From positions 33,569 to 97,568 of the forward strand of contig DIFZ01000061.1 of assembly GCA_002419385.1 (NCBI GenBank): a stretch of DNA of 64,000 nt. Reading direction: 5' to 3'. Source of the DNA: Geobacter sp. UBA5735. Lineage in GTDB: Bacteria > Desulfobacterota > Desulfuromonadia > Geobacterales > Geobacteraceae. Both the position numbers and the translations under genes were made by a program. This document shows positions 48,763-57,550 of the stretch, piece after piece. Every line of letters begins with the position of its first letter. Position 1 is the stretch's first letter. Below the pieces are notes generated by a model. That model did not search any database and had not been told where the DNA came from. It was given only the letters and a program-made list of their open reading frames with translations.

Positions 48763-49838
48763 CAGTGTTAAGCCGTTACATCACCCTGACCTACATGCGA
48801 ATACTCGGCCTGTCCGTCAGCGCTTTCGTAACGATCTACCTGCTGATCGACTTCCTTGAGAAAATCAGCAAATTCACCCAGGCCCACGCGGCTCCCCTTG
48901 ATATCCTGCTGTTCTTTCTGTACAAGACACCGTCCATTGTGAATCAGGTCATCCCTCTGGCTGTCCTCATGTCAACCCTGCTCACACTTGGCATCCTTTC
49001 CCGTTCCAGCGAAATAGTGGCTATGCAGAGTTGCGGCATCAGCCTGCGAAAGATCGCCGAACCGCTGCTCTGCATTGCTTTCATCCTGAGCCTCTTGACT
49101 TTTTTTTCGAATGAGTCGATCATCCCGCAAACATCCCAACGCATGAAATACATCGAACAGGTAGTGATCCGCGGCAAGAACCCCAACACCTTTTTCCGTC
49201 TGAACAATATCTGGTACCGGGAAGCGAACTATATCCTCCAGGCCCGACTCTTCATCCCGGAAAAAAGGACACTGAAGGGGATTACTCTCTGGCAGACATC
49301 CGACGACATGCAGCCGGTTCGCCGCCTTGCAGCGGATGAAGGCACCTGGGACGGGACCGGCTGGACGCTGAAGAACGCGGTGGAAGTGGATTTCTCCGGC
49401 GGGGCCGCCACTGCATTCAGAAAACTGCCGGTTACGGCAGTACGGCTCAACCTGCAGCTAAACGATCTCAAGGTGTGGGACAAGCATGCTGACGACATGG
49501 GTTTTTTCAACCTGCGGCGCTACACCGAAAAGCTCAGGAAGGGGGGATATGACGCAACCAGATTCCTGGCCCAGATGCACGCCAAGATTTCCTTTCCCTT
49601 CGCATCTCTCATCATGGCCTTTGTGGGAATACCCTTTGCCCTGCGCGGAGGACGCTCCAGCGGGATCGCAGTCGGCATCGGTCTCAGCCTGGCAATAGGC
49701 TTTGCCTATTTCATTCTGAATGCAGTTCTGCTCTCCTTCGGGCAAACCGGCATCCTGCCTCCGGTTGTGTCAGCCTGGGCGGCCAATTTCATCTTCGCCC
49801 TGTCCGCTATCTGGCTGACCTTGACGCTGCACCATTGA
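48759..49838 (+). CDS. lptG: LPS export permease LptG
   Basis: 359 residues from GTG 48759, which overlaps the lptF TGA (GTGA) and has GGAGG six to ten bases upstream; a longer frame lies within lptF. Same fold as LptF: LTYMRILGLSVSAFVTIYLLIDFLEKI, VLMSTLLTLGILSRSSEIVAMQSCGIS, periplasmic jellyroll (about 130-265) and HAKISFPFASLIMAFVGIPFALRGGR. It completes the LptB2FG transporter; lptB is not in this window. A likely promoter for the next gene overlaps its stop codon. Confidence 0.92.
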   Translation: MTVLSRYITLTYMRILGLSVSAFVTIYLLIDFLEKISKFTQAHAAPLDILLFFLYKTPSIVNQVIPLAVLMSTLLTLGILSRSSEIVAMQSCGISLRKIAEPLLCIAFILSLLTFFSNESIIPQTSQRMKYIEQVVIRGKNPNTFFRLNNIWYREANYILQARLFIPEKRTLKGITLWQTSDDMQPVRRLAADEGTWDGTGWTLKNAVEVDFSGGAATAFRKLPVTAVRLNLQLNDLKVWDKHADDMGFFNLRRYTEKLRKGGYDATRFLAQMHAKISFPFASLIMAFVGIPFALRGGRSSGIAVGIGLSLAIGFAYFILNAVLLSFGQTGILPPVVSAWAANFIFALSAIWLTLTLHH

Positions 49839-49863
49839 CAATTCACCATCACATGATTTATTT
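49835..49863 (+). promoter_or_regulatory. Putative promoter of the IPT/TIG gene
   Basis: TTGACA (49835-49840), 17-base spacer, TTATTT (49858-49863). It overlaps the lptG stop codon. The leader to 50093 is about 220 bases and contains no motif that I recognise. Confidence 0.4.
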
Positions 49864-50092
49864 ATGTATACCTTGCCTGACCTGCAGGTATTGATTCGGG
49901 GTATACCCAGACAAGCCATCCATGTGCCCGTGGCGTTACCGTACCATGCCTTCACGAACAGAGAGGGCGGCAGGAGGAACACTCACAGGGACCTTTCGTT
50001 CTTCCTTCCACTTCTCTTTTTTCAATGAAACGGATCAGGGCACATGCATGGCAAGAACGATTCGGTTGCTGAACCGAGAGGGGTGATCATCG

Positions 50093-50992
50093 ATGCTACG
50101 AGCATTGACAATTGTCATACTGGCGGCATGGCTCTCTTTGAGCCTGAACACCAAAGGCTTGACGGCGGAAAACAGCTCCAAGGCCCAGAACGGGCGGACC
50201 GTCCCCGTGACGATTCTCAGCATAATACCGTCCCAGGCCGAACCCGGCTCATCCGTGACCCTTTATGGCTCAGGCTTCAACGACAACCTGCGAGCCTTTC
50301 TCGGCAACACTGAAGTAACCGCGAGAGTCATGGGCCCCCGGCAGCTCGTCTTCCAGATCCCGGCACTTTCCCCCGGGCTGTATGCCCTTTATATCCGCAG
50401 AGGAGACGGCATGACCAGCAAAGTGTACAATTTTTCGGTCATCCCCCTCAAGCCGGTGGTCGACGGGCTCTCTCCCGACAGGGTTCTGGCCTGCGCGGAA
50501 GGACAGGACCGGGAGGTGGAAATCATCGGCAGCAACTTCCAGGAGCGCTCCCGTGTCCTGTTCGACGGCGCGATCGTCAAGAGCAGGAATCTGTCTCCGG
50601 AAGCCATCTCCGTAGCAGTGCCCAAGGTTGCCGGCGGGCTCCACAACATACAGGTCAAGAACCCGGGCGATGCACTGTCCTCGGTCATGGCCCTGTTCAT
50701 TGACTCGATGCCTGAAATCACCTCCGTTTCCCGGGGTGAGGAATCCGTGAACTACTATAACCTGATAATTGAAGGGAAAAACTTCCAGACGACGTCTGTC
50801 GTGCTCGTTGACGGAAAACGACTTTCCGCTTCATCACCGAACATGTACGAAAGGGAACGGGTGGTCTTCAAGGACTGCACCACGCTGGTCTATGAACGGC
50901 ACCCGTACGACACCGCCCCCAAAAGCTTTACCGTTCAGGTCCTGAATGCCGACGGGCAGGAAAGTTCGGTCGTTCAGGTAACCGCCCCATGA
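50093..50992 (+). CDS. Secreted IPT/TIG-domain protein
   Basis: 299 residues; GAGGGG lies upstream of the ATG. A signal peptide (1-25) precedes three Ig-like IPT/TIG domains of about 85 residues: ILSIIPSQAEPGSSVTLYGSGF, VVDGLSPDRVLACAEGQDREVEIIGSNF and ITSVSRGEESVNYYNLIIEGKNF, each with the G-x-N/G-F turn typical of the family. No enzyme domain or anchor is seen. Probably a periplasmic or surface binding protein. A transglycosylase-like gene follows after 140 bases, so a role in envelope assembly is possible but unproven. Confidence 0.75.
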   Translation: MLRALTIVILAAWLSLSLNTKGLTAENSSKAQNGRTVPVTILSIIPSQAEPGSSVTLYGSGFNDNLRAFLGNTEVTARVMGPRQLVFQIPALSPGLYALYIRRGDGMTSKVYNFSVIPLKPVVDGLSPDRVLACAEGQDREVEIIGSNFQERSRVLFDGAIVKSRNLSPEAISVAVPKVAGGLHNIQVKNPGDALSSVMALFIDSMPEITSVSRGEESVNYYNLIIEGKNFQTTSVVLVDGKRLSASSPNMYERERVVFKDCTTLVYERHPYDTAPKSFTVQVLNADGQESSVVQVTAP

Positions 50993-51132
50993 CCAAGCAT
51001 GAAATAAACCTTCGTCCGCGAAGCATGCGGAACAAAAAAGAAAGGAGGAACTCGCCGGAACCAGGATGAGTTGTCACCGCAACGGGAAACAGCCCGTTGA
51101 TCCGGCAAAGCCGAAACAACCGACAAAAAGGT

Positions 51133-51780
51133 ATGAAGATCACAACCATCATGATTGCAGCAGTAACTCTGTGTACCGTCTCCTGTGAACAGCCACAGCT
51201 CAGGCATGAGCCGCCCGTCATGCTCAAGACCGAGACGGAACTTGACAGGGAAGTTCGACGGATTGCGGAAAAGGGGTTCAAAGACGACGAGAGGGAGCGC
51301 CAGTTACCGGCGATTGTAACCGTTTTCTCGAAGCGGACCAATCTGAAGCGTGCCCGATACCTGGGAATGCTCTGTTACCTCAAAACCAAGGGAACTCCTT
51401 TTACCCCCCTCGACATGGCCGAGATAGCACTGACCGAAACGGGATCACACGGTCTTTCATCCAGCTCGGTATCGTACAAAGGGGCGCTCGGCGTCTGGCA
51501 GTTAATGCCGAGTCGTGCCAGGAGCCACGGCTACTCGCCGAAAGACATGAAAAACGACGAAAAATGCGCTGAAGCAGCGGTGCAGGAGCTCTTCACCAAA
51601 ATGAAGATCGCCAGGGGAAACCTGAAACGGGCGAAAAAGCTCTATTGCGGAGTCGGGCCCCAGGCCGACGCCTACGAGGTCAAAAGGATGCGCTTCAGGC
51701 GCGAGATCGTCGAGGAGATGAACAGGTACCGTTCGCTCTGGGCGGAAAACGGCACCTGCGAAATGCTCTGTCCTTCATGA
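51133..51780 (+). CDS. Lytic transglycosylase-like (SLT) lipoprotein
   Basis: 215 residues from ATG 51133 (AAAAGG upstream). The N-terminus MKITTIMIAAVTLCTVSC is a lipoprotein-type signal with a weak lipobox (TVSC). An SLT/lysozyme-like domain follows at about 85-170: MAEIALTETGSHG with the candidate catalytic Glu, then SSVSYKGALGVWQLMPSRARSHGYS, the classical substrate-binding block, and a C-terminal LYCGVGPQADAYEVK. It would cleave peptidoglycan with 1,6-anhydro product. Small size and loss of extra modules suggest a dedicated role. Specificity unknown. Confidence 0.8.
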   Translation: MKITTIMIAAVTLCTVSCEQPQLRHEPPVMLKTETELDREVRRIAEKGFKDDERERQLPAIVTVFSKRTNLKRARYLGMLCYLKTKGTPFTPLDMAEIALTETGSHGLSSSSVSYKGALGVWQLMPSRARSHGYSPKDMKNDEKCAEAAVQELFTKMKIARGNLKRAKKLYCGVGPQADAYEVKRMRFRREIVEEMNRYRSLWAENGTCEMLCPS

Positions 51781-51790
51781 TCACCAGGGT

Positions 51791-51821
51791 CGGGCAGGCT
51801 TCCTGACCGGGAGCCTGCCCG
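51791..51821. terminator. Hairpin after the transglycosylase-like gene
   Basis: CGGGCAGGCT (51791-51800) and AGCCTGCCCG (51812-51821), with internal CC/GG pairs. No T-run follows, so it is a weak terminator or an mRNA 3'-end structure. Confidence 0.5.
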
Positions 51822-51848
51822 TCACTTATTCCCCTATGGAGTCACGCC

Positions 51849-52349
51849 ATGAAAAAGTTGTTGTGCGTTGTCGTGCTGCTGCTCTGCAGCTGCTCTGCGT
51901 TTGTGGAAAAACCGCGGGTGGACCTGAAAGAGGTCAGGGTTGCCGGAGTGGATGGAGAGGGGATCGACATTGACTTCCTGCTATCGGTGACCAACCCGAA
52001 CTCCTTCGATCTGACACTCAATGAATACACCTATGATCTCCGGCTGCTCGCCCTGCCGCTCACGCATGGTTCGTCGCAGCAGCCCCAGCGCTTTCCCGGC
52101 CAGACGACGACGGACACCCTGATTATCGCCAAGGTCCCCTACTCGTCACTCATCGAAATCATCAAACGCCGGCCCGGCATGACCTCCATACCCTATCAGT
52201 TTGACGCTGACCTGAAAATTGGCACATCATACGGCGACTTTTCCGTGCCGGTCAGCAAGACGGGGCTTCTGGATGTGCCTGAACGTTACCGTCCCAAGAA
52301 CCTCCTCGACAGAATTCAGGAATTTCTGAAGGGCCTCGGGGACAAGTAG
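51849..52349 (+). CDS. LEA14-like lipoprotein
   Basis: 166 residues. MKKLLCVVVLLLCSCSAF is a lipoprotein signal with lipobox LCSC. The remainder is one LEA type-2 (LEA14/WHy) beta-sandwich: VAGVDGEGIDIDFLLSVTNPNSFDLTLNEYTYDL with the conserved NPN, then PGQTTTDTLIIAKVPYSSL and a final TGLLDVP. In bacteria such lipoproteins are periplasmic and of unknown function, often stress linked. The Ser after the lipid Cys predicts outer membrane sorting. It forms a single gene or a pair with the YdcZ-like gene 37 bases after it. Confidence 0.82.
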   Translation: MKKLLCVVVLLLCSCSAFVEKPRVDLKEVRVAGVDGEGIDIDFLLSVTNPNSFDLTLNEYTYDLRLLALPLTHGSSQQPQRFPGQTTTDTLIIAKVPYSSLIEIIKRRPGMTSIPYQFDADLKIGTSYGDFSVPVSKTGLLDVPERYRPKNLLDRIQEFLKGLGDK

Positions 52350-52386
52350 CCGCACGGCAGAAGCCTGAATGGAGGGAAACCTGTCA

Positions 52387-52824
52387 ATGTCACAGCTGCT
52401 GCCCGTCCTGTTGATGCTGTTCGCGGGCGCCGCGGTAGCGCTCCAACCATCCATAAATGCCCGCCTGGCTGAGAAGGTCGGATTTCTCGAGAGCGCCTGC
52501 ATCTCCTTTGCAGTCGGAACAGCCGCGCTGCTCGTGGCAGTGTTCTGCTCGGGGAGGGGAACGGTCCGGGGATTGTCGGGAACAGCATGGTGGGAGTGGA
52601 CCGGCGGGGTCCTGGGGGCGTTCTTCGTTTCGGCGACCATCCTGGCGGTGCCGCGGATCGGCACCGCCGCCGCGATGGCAGTCGCCATCTCGGCGCAACT
52701 GCTTACCGGTCTGATTCTCGACCACTTCGGCCTGCTTGGTTTCGGCGGCATCCAGACAGACCTGAGGCGAATGCTGGGCGCCACGCTGCTCCTCGCGGGC
52801 GCGGCATTGATCGTCCACCGCTGA
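52387..52824 (+). CDS. DMT-superfamily transporter, YdcZ/DUF606 type
   Basis: 145 residues from ATG 52387, ten bases after GGAGG; an earlier ATG at 52369 adds six codons. Five hydrophobic helices, QPSINARLAEKVGFLESACISFAVGTAALL at the first pair and GTAAAMAVAISAQLLTGLILDHFG in the fourth, match the five-helix DMT_YdcZ family, which functions as a dimer. Substrate unknown. A hairpin terminator follows. Confidence 0.85.
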   Translation: MSQLLPVLLMLFAGAAVALQPSINARLAEKVGFLESACISFAVGTAALLVAVFCSGRGTVRGLSGTAWWEWTGGVLGAFFVSATILAVPRIGTAAAMAVAISAQLLTGLILDHFGLLGFGGIQTDLRRMLGATLLLAGAALIVHR

Positions 52825-52833
52825 CAAAAAAAG

Positions 52834-52872
52834 AATGGGGCCGGCAACACCGTGCCGCCCCCTTTTTCTTCA
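52834..52872. terminator. Terminator between convergent YdcZ-like and TiaS-like genes
   Basis: GGGG-CGGCA (52837-52846) pairs with TGCCG-CCCC (52853-52861), flanked by an A-run before and TTTTTCTT after. It can act in both directions. Confidence 0.7.
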
Positions 52873-53613
52873 ATAGCTTTTCAACTGCTGCCGGGTGCAG
52901 TTTTTCCACCCGCCCACTTCACTCCCATCCCCGTCGGGGACCACCAGGAGCACCATCTTCCCACCACGCAGCACGGTCTTGACCTTGTCGACCAGCCGTA
53001 CCCGTTCGGTCTCCCCAAGAGCACAGCCATCCATGGTCCTCACTTCGTCCACCCCGGCATGGGAAAGTATATCGGCTACCGTCGTCGTGCCGTTCTCGGA
53101 TGGCAGGCTGAGGCTGCCGCGCATTCTTCCGTCATTCCCCCCGAGGCGGAGCCCGACACCGGCAAGTGCGCCGATGATCCCCTGCCCGGTGCCGCCGTGG
53201 CAGGAAAGGTGGATGCCCAACCGATCGGCAAGATCATAGGCTTCCTGCATGGTAATCACGCTCTGCTTGGCCCTGATCCCGAACTCGATGAGCGGATCCG
53301 GAGCGGACAGACTTTCGTCCGTTGCGATGCACAGCCCAGGGTCCGAGCCTGCGGCGCTTTCTTCCGCCAGAAACCTTGCCGCATAGTCACGGAGCGAATC
53401 CAGCTTCCCCTCTTCCAGGCGGGTGGTGAAACACATCGAGCTGTTGTGGGATGTATAGGGAATATCCGGATGGACATAGAGCTGATGCCTGGTCACGGAA
53501 CTGCAGAACCCCCAGTTCCGTTTTTCCACCTCGCGGGCCAGCAGATCGGCAAGCTCGCCCGTACCCCTCGAATCAAGCGAATCGGTGTCGTCGATGCAGA
53601 CGTAGACGTTCAT
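52870..53613 (-). CDS. TiaS-like protein (IDDTDS kinase-type domain)
   Basis: 247 residues from ATG 53613, with GAGG upstream; the longer frame begins within the promoter. The N-terminus MNVYVCIDDTDSLDSRGTGE is the hallmark of archaeal tRNA(Ile2) agmatinylcytidine synthetase TiaS, where this region forms the kinase-like part of the active site. Central GIRAKQSVITMQEAYDLADRLGI and SCHGGTGQGIIGALAGVGLRLGGNDGRMRG follow. The C-terminal tRNA-binding OB and zinc domains of TiaS are absent (TiaS is about 420 residues). Bacteria use TilS for this tRNA, so this protein probably has another ATP-dependent role. It has its own promoter at 53644-53673. Confidence 0.7.
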   Translation of the reverse strand: MNVYVCIDDTDSLDSRGTGELADLLAREVEKRNWGFCSSVTRHQLYVHPDIPYTSHNSSMCFTTRLEEGKLDSLRDYAARFLAEESAAGSDPGLCIATDESLSAPDPLIEFGIRAKQSVITMQEAYDLADRLGIHLSCHGGTGQGIIGALAGVGLRLGGNDGRMRGSLSLPSENGTTTVADILSHAGVDEVRTMDGCALGETERVRLVDKVKTVLRGGKMVLLVVPDGDGSEVGGWKNCTRQQLKSY

Positions 53614-53643
53614 GGCAAACCTCGAAGCACGTATTTTGATCCG

Positions 53644-53673
53644 ATAATAGCAGATTCTGAATGCTATAGTCAA
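53644..53673 (-). promoter_or_regulatory. Promoter of the TiaS-like gene
   Basis: Minus strand TTGACT (53673-53668), 18-base spacer, TATTAT (53649-53644). The spacer contains TAGCA...TGCTA, a 5-bp dyad. Confidence 0.6.
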
Positions 53674-53985
53674 CCAGATATAGCGTATGGCAGCGCAGCC
53701 TTCCTGCCATCGTGACCGGCATTCAGCTTGTCTCGGCGTTCAGACGTCACGGATCCAGGCATAACCAAACGACTTGCCATCCGCAGCTGCAGACCTTGTT
53801 GCCTGCACGCATCCAGCCAAAATTTCACATTAAAATTTAACTTGCCATGTGCTATATAATCTGATATATGACGCAAGCCTTGGTACTATACACACAAACA
53901 CACGCATTATCTTCTGGCGATAGTTTCAGTTCTTTCATGTGCTCCCGACACCGCATCATCACTATCAAACAACAAGGAGGAATCC
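53674..53985. other. Divergent region upstream of the TonB-dependent receptor
   Basis: 312 bases. An A/T-rich tract at 53820-53875 contains TTGCCA with TATATG at 17 bases, and an alternative TATAAT, the likely receptor promoter. AAGGAGGAATCC precedes the ATG at 53986. I see no B12 box, Fur box or riboswitch core. Confidence 0.45.
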
Positions 53986-56010
53986 ATGGTTTGGAAGACA
54001 CGGTTTGGCATACTGCTGGTCTGCGCGGGATTGGCCGCGGCAGTGCCCGCCTCTGCAGCGGAACAGGCACCCGACGAAGGTTTCGAGAGCTACTCCCTCG
54101 GTGAAGTCTACGTCAAGGGCGCAAAACCGACAGTCGTGAAAGATACGACCGTAACAACCGTCATCACCGCAGAAGACATCAAGGCAACGAACAGCAACAC
54201 CGTTTCCGAGGCGTTGAGCCACGCGACCGGCGTAAGGGTTACCTCCGGCACGAAGGACGTGCCATCGGTAACCCTCCGCGGTTTCTTCGACCAGAACAGG
54301 GTCCTGGTGCTCATCGACGGCGTTCCTTACTACGAGACGAAATACGGGGGTCTGGACCTTAACCAGATTTCCACCGACAGCGTCGCCAAGATCGAGATAA
54401 CCAAGGGCGCAGCTTCCGTGCTCTACGGCGCCAACGCTTTGGGTGGTGTCATCAACATCGTCACGAAACAGGCAACAGGAAAACCGACCTTCATAGTGAA
54501 TGGTGAGTATGGCGAAGTCGATTACTACAAGGCGTCAGTCAACCACGGCATGAAAAAGGGGATCTTCAATTACTGGCTGAGCTACACCCACCAGCAGGCC
54601 AACGGCTGGCGCATGTCCGATGACTTCAACCCCCGCATCGGGACCATCGTCAACAGGCCTGGCCCTACCACCCAGGCCATTCTGGAAAACGGCGGCACCC
54701 GCAATCAGTCCGATTACTCATCGGACAGCGTCTGGGCAAAATTCGGCGTCGAACCGTCGGCCGGTTCCGAGTACTCCGTCAACTTCCACTACATAAACAA
54801 GGAACACGGCAATCCACCATCGGTCGACTCAGTGAGAGTCATGTCCACATTTTCCAACTTCTTCCGCTACAGCCGGTACGACGACTGGGGACTCGACCTG
54901 AGCGGGCAACAGAAGCTGGGAAGCAACTGGACCCTGAAAGGCAAACTCTTCTACCACAACCATGTGGACGATCTTGACTCCTATCGCGACCAGACCTATT
55001 CAGAGAGGTATGCGCGAAGCACTTACAAAGACTATATAATCGGCGGTTCGCTCGTCGCCGAGTGGCAACCGGCAGCGTGGAATACCACGCGGTTTTTCTT
55101 CAACTATCGCGGCGACTCCCACAAGCAGCGCGACGACACCGGTCTTCCCTACGATGATTATTTCGCGTTCACCGGCTCCACGGGTATAGAGAACGAAACG
55201 ACCTTCATGAAGAACTTCACCGTCGTCCTTGGCGGCAGCTATGACTGGTTCAAAATAACCGAGGCAAATGGTGAACCAACCGGTTCAGCGACGACCGACT
55301 TCAACCCCATGATCGGCGCAACCTACCTGTTCCCCGACAAAACGAAACTGTTCGCATCCGTTGCCAGGAAATCCCGTTTCCCGACACTGGACCAGCTCTA
55401 TTCAAGCAGAAGTGGCAATGAGAACCTGGAAGCCGAACACGCCATGAATGCCACGGTTGGCGTTTCCCGTTCTTTTTCCAAGTATCTCTGGGGAGAACTG
55501 GCGTTCTTCTATAGCCAGATCACCGATAAGATCGACCGCCCGTCTCCCGATGATTTGAATGAAAACATCGGCAATATCGAGCTGTACGGCATCGAGGTCA
55601 GCGCCGAGGTCTATCCGGTGGAAAACCTGGTCCTGAGGCTCGGCTACAACTTCAACCAGGCAACGGACCAGAGTGACGACCGGGTAACCTCCCACGTCCA
55701 GGATGTTCCGGCGCACAAGCTGGACCTCGGCGTCCAGTACACCGTGCCCTACGCGAAGACGCGCCTGAACCTGAACGGCATCCTGTTCAGCCACCTCTAC
55801 AGCCAGGTACCCACGCCATCGGCGCCAGACCTGGAAGAAATCAAGTCGTCCGGTTTCTTTGTCATGGATCTGCGACTGACCCAGCCGTTCCTGAAAAACT
55901 TTGAAGCTTACCTGGCAGTCAACAATATCTTCGATCGGGACTATGAACCTGAAGCAGGCTTCCCCGCACGGGGCCGCAACATCTTCGGCGGCGTCACCGC
56001 CAGGTTCTAG
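53986..56010 (+). CDS. TonB-dependent outer membrane receptor
   Basis: 674 residues. Signal peptide 1-24 (ASA cleavage). The TonB box region is near SLGEVYVKGAKPTV; the plug domain covers about 45-160 (VSEALSHATGVRVTSGTKDVPSVTLRGFFDQNRVLVLIDGVPYY and GAASVLYGANALGGVINIVTK), and the 22-strand barrel ends in FGGVTARF. It takes up a large scarce ligand (metal chelate, cobalamin or other) powered by ExbB-ExbD-TonB, whose genes lie 5 kb downstream. Ligand not readable: the layout resembles iron or cobalamin receptors. It opens an operon with two cytochrome-biogenesis-like membrane proteins. Confidence 0.93.
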   Translation: MVWKTRFGILLVCAGLAAAVPASAAEQAPDEGFESYSLGEVYVKGAKPTVVKDTTVTTVITAEDIKATNSNTVSEALSHATGVRVTSGTKDVPSVTLRGFFDQNRVLVLIDGVPYYETKYGGLDLNQISTDSVAKIEITKGAASVLYGANALGGVINIVTKQATGKPTFIVNGEYGEVDYYKASVNHGMKKGIFNYWLSYTHQQANGWRMSDDFNPRIGTIVNRPGPTTQAILENGGTRNQSDYSSDSVWAKFGVEPSAGSEYSVNFHYINKEHGNPPSVDSVRVMSTFSNFFRYSRYDDWGLDLSGQQKLGSNWTLKGKLFYHNHVDDLDSYRDQTYSERYARSTYKDYIIGGSLVAEWQPAAWNTTRFFFNYRGDSHKQRDDTGLPYDDYFAFTGSTGIENETTFMKNFTVVLGGSYDWFKITEANGEPTGSATTDFNPMIGATYLFPDKTKLFASVARKSRFPTLDQLYSSRSGNENLEAEHAMNATVGVSRSFSKYLWGELAFFYSQITDKIDRPSPDDLNENIGNIELYGIEVSAEVYPVENLVLRLGYNFNQATDQSDDRVTSHVQDVPAHKLDLGVQYTVPYAKTRLNLNGILFSHLYSQVPTPSAPDLEEIKSSGFFVMDLRLTQPFLKNFEAYLAVNNIFDRDYEPEAGFPARGRNIFGGVTARF

Positions 56011-56037
56011 CCCGCTCCGCCACAGGGAAGGCTTTTC

Positions 56038-56787
56038 ATGAATTTTGCAGCATCCTTCTTCTCATTGTTCTTCCTGGCTGCCGGCGCCTATGCCGGCAGC
56101 CTTCTTTTTATGCTTCTCAAAGCCCGCAGGACCGCCTGGGTCCTGCTTGCCTGCGGATTCACCGTCCACAGCGCCAGCCTGCTGGCCAGAGGCTGGCACT
56201 TCAGCACGTTCCTCCCCCTGAACATGATGTCGGAACAGTATTTCCTCCCCTGGTGCCTGGCCGCCGCAACCCTGGCGCTCAGGCAGAGCCCCCACAGCCG
56301 TGATACAGCGCCGACGCTCCTGGTGCCGCTCTGCTCGCTGATGGCGCTTGCGGTTTTCCTGCCGGCGAGCGCAATCCCGCCGGCGCCCCAGACCGCCACC
56401 GTCTTTGCGCCACTGTTCTTTTTCAGCGAAGTCATCGCCCACGCCATGTTCCTGGCGGGAGGCTGGCTGGCCGCGCTGTTCCTCGGCAACCGCACCGCCC
56501 ACGCCTCCTTCAACACCTGGGCGGTCTGGGGCTTCATCATCTTCAGCTTCGCCCAGGTGACCGGCGCTGCCTGGAGCTGGCTGGGCTGGTCGCTCCCCTT
56601 CCACTGGAGCGAACGCCACCTGCTCTCCGCGGCGCTCTGGTGTTTCTATTGCGCCTACCTCCACCTCCATTTTTCCCAGCGGTGGAGCGTGCGCGGCAAA
56701 GCATGGTTCGCGATCGCCGGAGCGGTCATGGTGTTCGCAAGCAGCTATTACCACTCGTTCGTCATGCTGGGGGTGAAGCATGGCTAG
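56038..56787 (+). CDS. CcsA/ResC-like (WWD-type) membrane protein
   Basis: 249 residues, with GGGAAGG before the ATG. Seven or eight hydrophobic helices. The helix-loop segment FSFAQVTGAAWSWLGWSLPFHWS resembles the tryptophan-rich WWD heme-handling loop of CcsA/ResC, with flanking histidines (SEVIAHAMFLAGG, HLLSAALWCFYCAYLHLHF) as in heme transporters. It is shorter than typical CcsA. With the ResB-like protein encoded next it could form a compact System II holocytochrome synthase, exporting heme to the CxxCH of the fusion protein two genes on. The assignment rests on the helix pattern and context. Confidence 0.75.
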   Translation: MNFAASFFSLFFLAAGAYAGSLLFMLLKARRTAWVLLACGFTVHSASLLARGWHFSTFLPLNMMSEQYFLPWCLAAATLALRQSPHSRDTAPTLLVPLCSLMALAVFLPASAIPPAPQTATVFAPLFFFSEVIAHAMFLAGGWLAALFLGNRTAHASFNTWAVWGFIIFSFAQVTGAAWSWLGWSLPFHWSERHLLSAALWCFYCAYLHLHFSQRWSVRGKAWFAIAGAVMVFASSYYHSFVMLGVKHG

Positions 56788-57550
56788 CATCCTCTGGAAG
56801 CTCCTGGGCAGCGTCAACCTTACCATATGGCTGCTGCTTGCCATCACGCTGAACCTGATTATCGGCAGCCAGTACGCCATGCAACTCCCGAAAGTCTACG
56901 GTCGCCTGAACGACCTGCGTTTCCAGGAATGGCTGCCCTTGAACGGTACAGCCGAATCCTGGTGGGTCTGGTCGCTGTTCTGCCTCCTCTTCCTGTTCGG
57001 CATCAATACTGCGGTCTGCATGGCAGACCGGCTGCTCTACCTGGCCAGGATACGGTGCGACTACCGCTTCGGCGCGTTTGCGGTCATTGCGGCGCCGTCA
57101 ATCATGCACGTCTGCTTCCTGCTCATCCTCGGCAGCCACGCGCTCAGCCAGTTCGGCGCGGAAATCCATCGGGTTCCGGCAGCGACGGGATCGGAGGCTG
57201 TCCTCCCTGCAGCCGCATCAGTTGTCGTGGCTGCGGTAAAGTGCAATTTTCACTCAGAGCCGGGACTGAACGGGCAGGTGAAAAGCTGTACCGCGTTTCT
57301 GAACCTGAAATCCGCTGCAGGCGTCACCAGGCAGGACATCGGGGTTCTCGAGCCCGTGCTGTGGAACGGCTGCAGCATCCACCTGGTGCCGGCGGGAAAA
57401 ACCATGCCGGGCCAGACCCCGGCCCTGGAGCTGGTCGTTAAGCGGGACCCCGGCCTCCTGCCGATCATCATCGGCAACGCCATCCTCTGCATCCTGATGC
57501 TGTGGTATTTTCCCATCATCTTCAAGAACCGCAACGGAGGTAACACATGA
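56780..57550 (+). CDS. ResB-like cytochrome c biogenesis protein
   Basis: 256 residues; overlaps the preceding gene by eight bases. Begins LWKLLGSVNLTIWLLLAITLNLIIGSQ, a typical ResB/Ccs1 first helix, with two further helices (WSLFCLLFLFGINTAVCMADRL and AAPSIMHVCFLLILGSHALSQFG), a periplasmic beta domain (about 130-225) and a final helix (IIIGNAILCILMLWYFPIIF). Ccs1/ResB delivers apocytochrome to CcsA. It is about half the length of classical ResB, matching the reduced CcsA-like partner. Its stop overlaps the start of the next gene (ATGA). Confidence 0.82.
   Translation: MASILWKLLGSVNLTIWLLLAITLNLIIGSQYAMQLPKVYGRLNDLRFQEWLPLNGTAESWWVWSLFCLLFLFGINTAVCMADRLLYLARIRCDYRFGAFAVIAAPSIMHVCFLLILGSHALSQFGAEIHRVPAATGSEAVLPAAASVVVAAVKCNFHSEPGLNGQVKSCTAFLNLKSAAGVTRQDIGVLEPVLWNGCSIHLVPAGKTMPGQTPALELVVKRDPGLLPIIIGNAILCILMLWYFPIIFKNRNGGNT

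Noticed and set aside
53674..53985. Cobalamin riboswitch before the TonB receptor
   Set aside because: No B12 box or matching core could be found in the leader.
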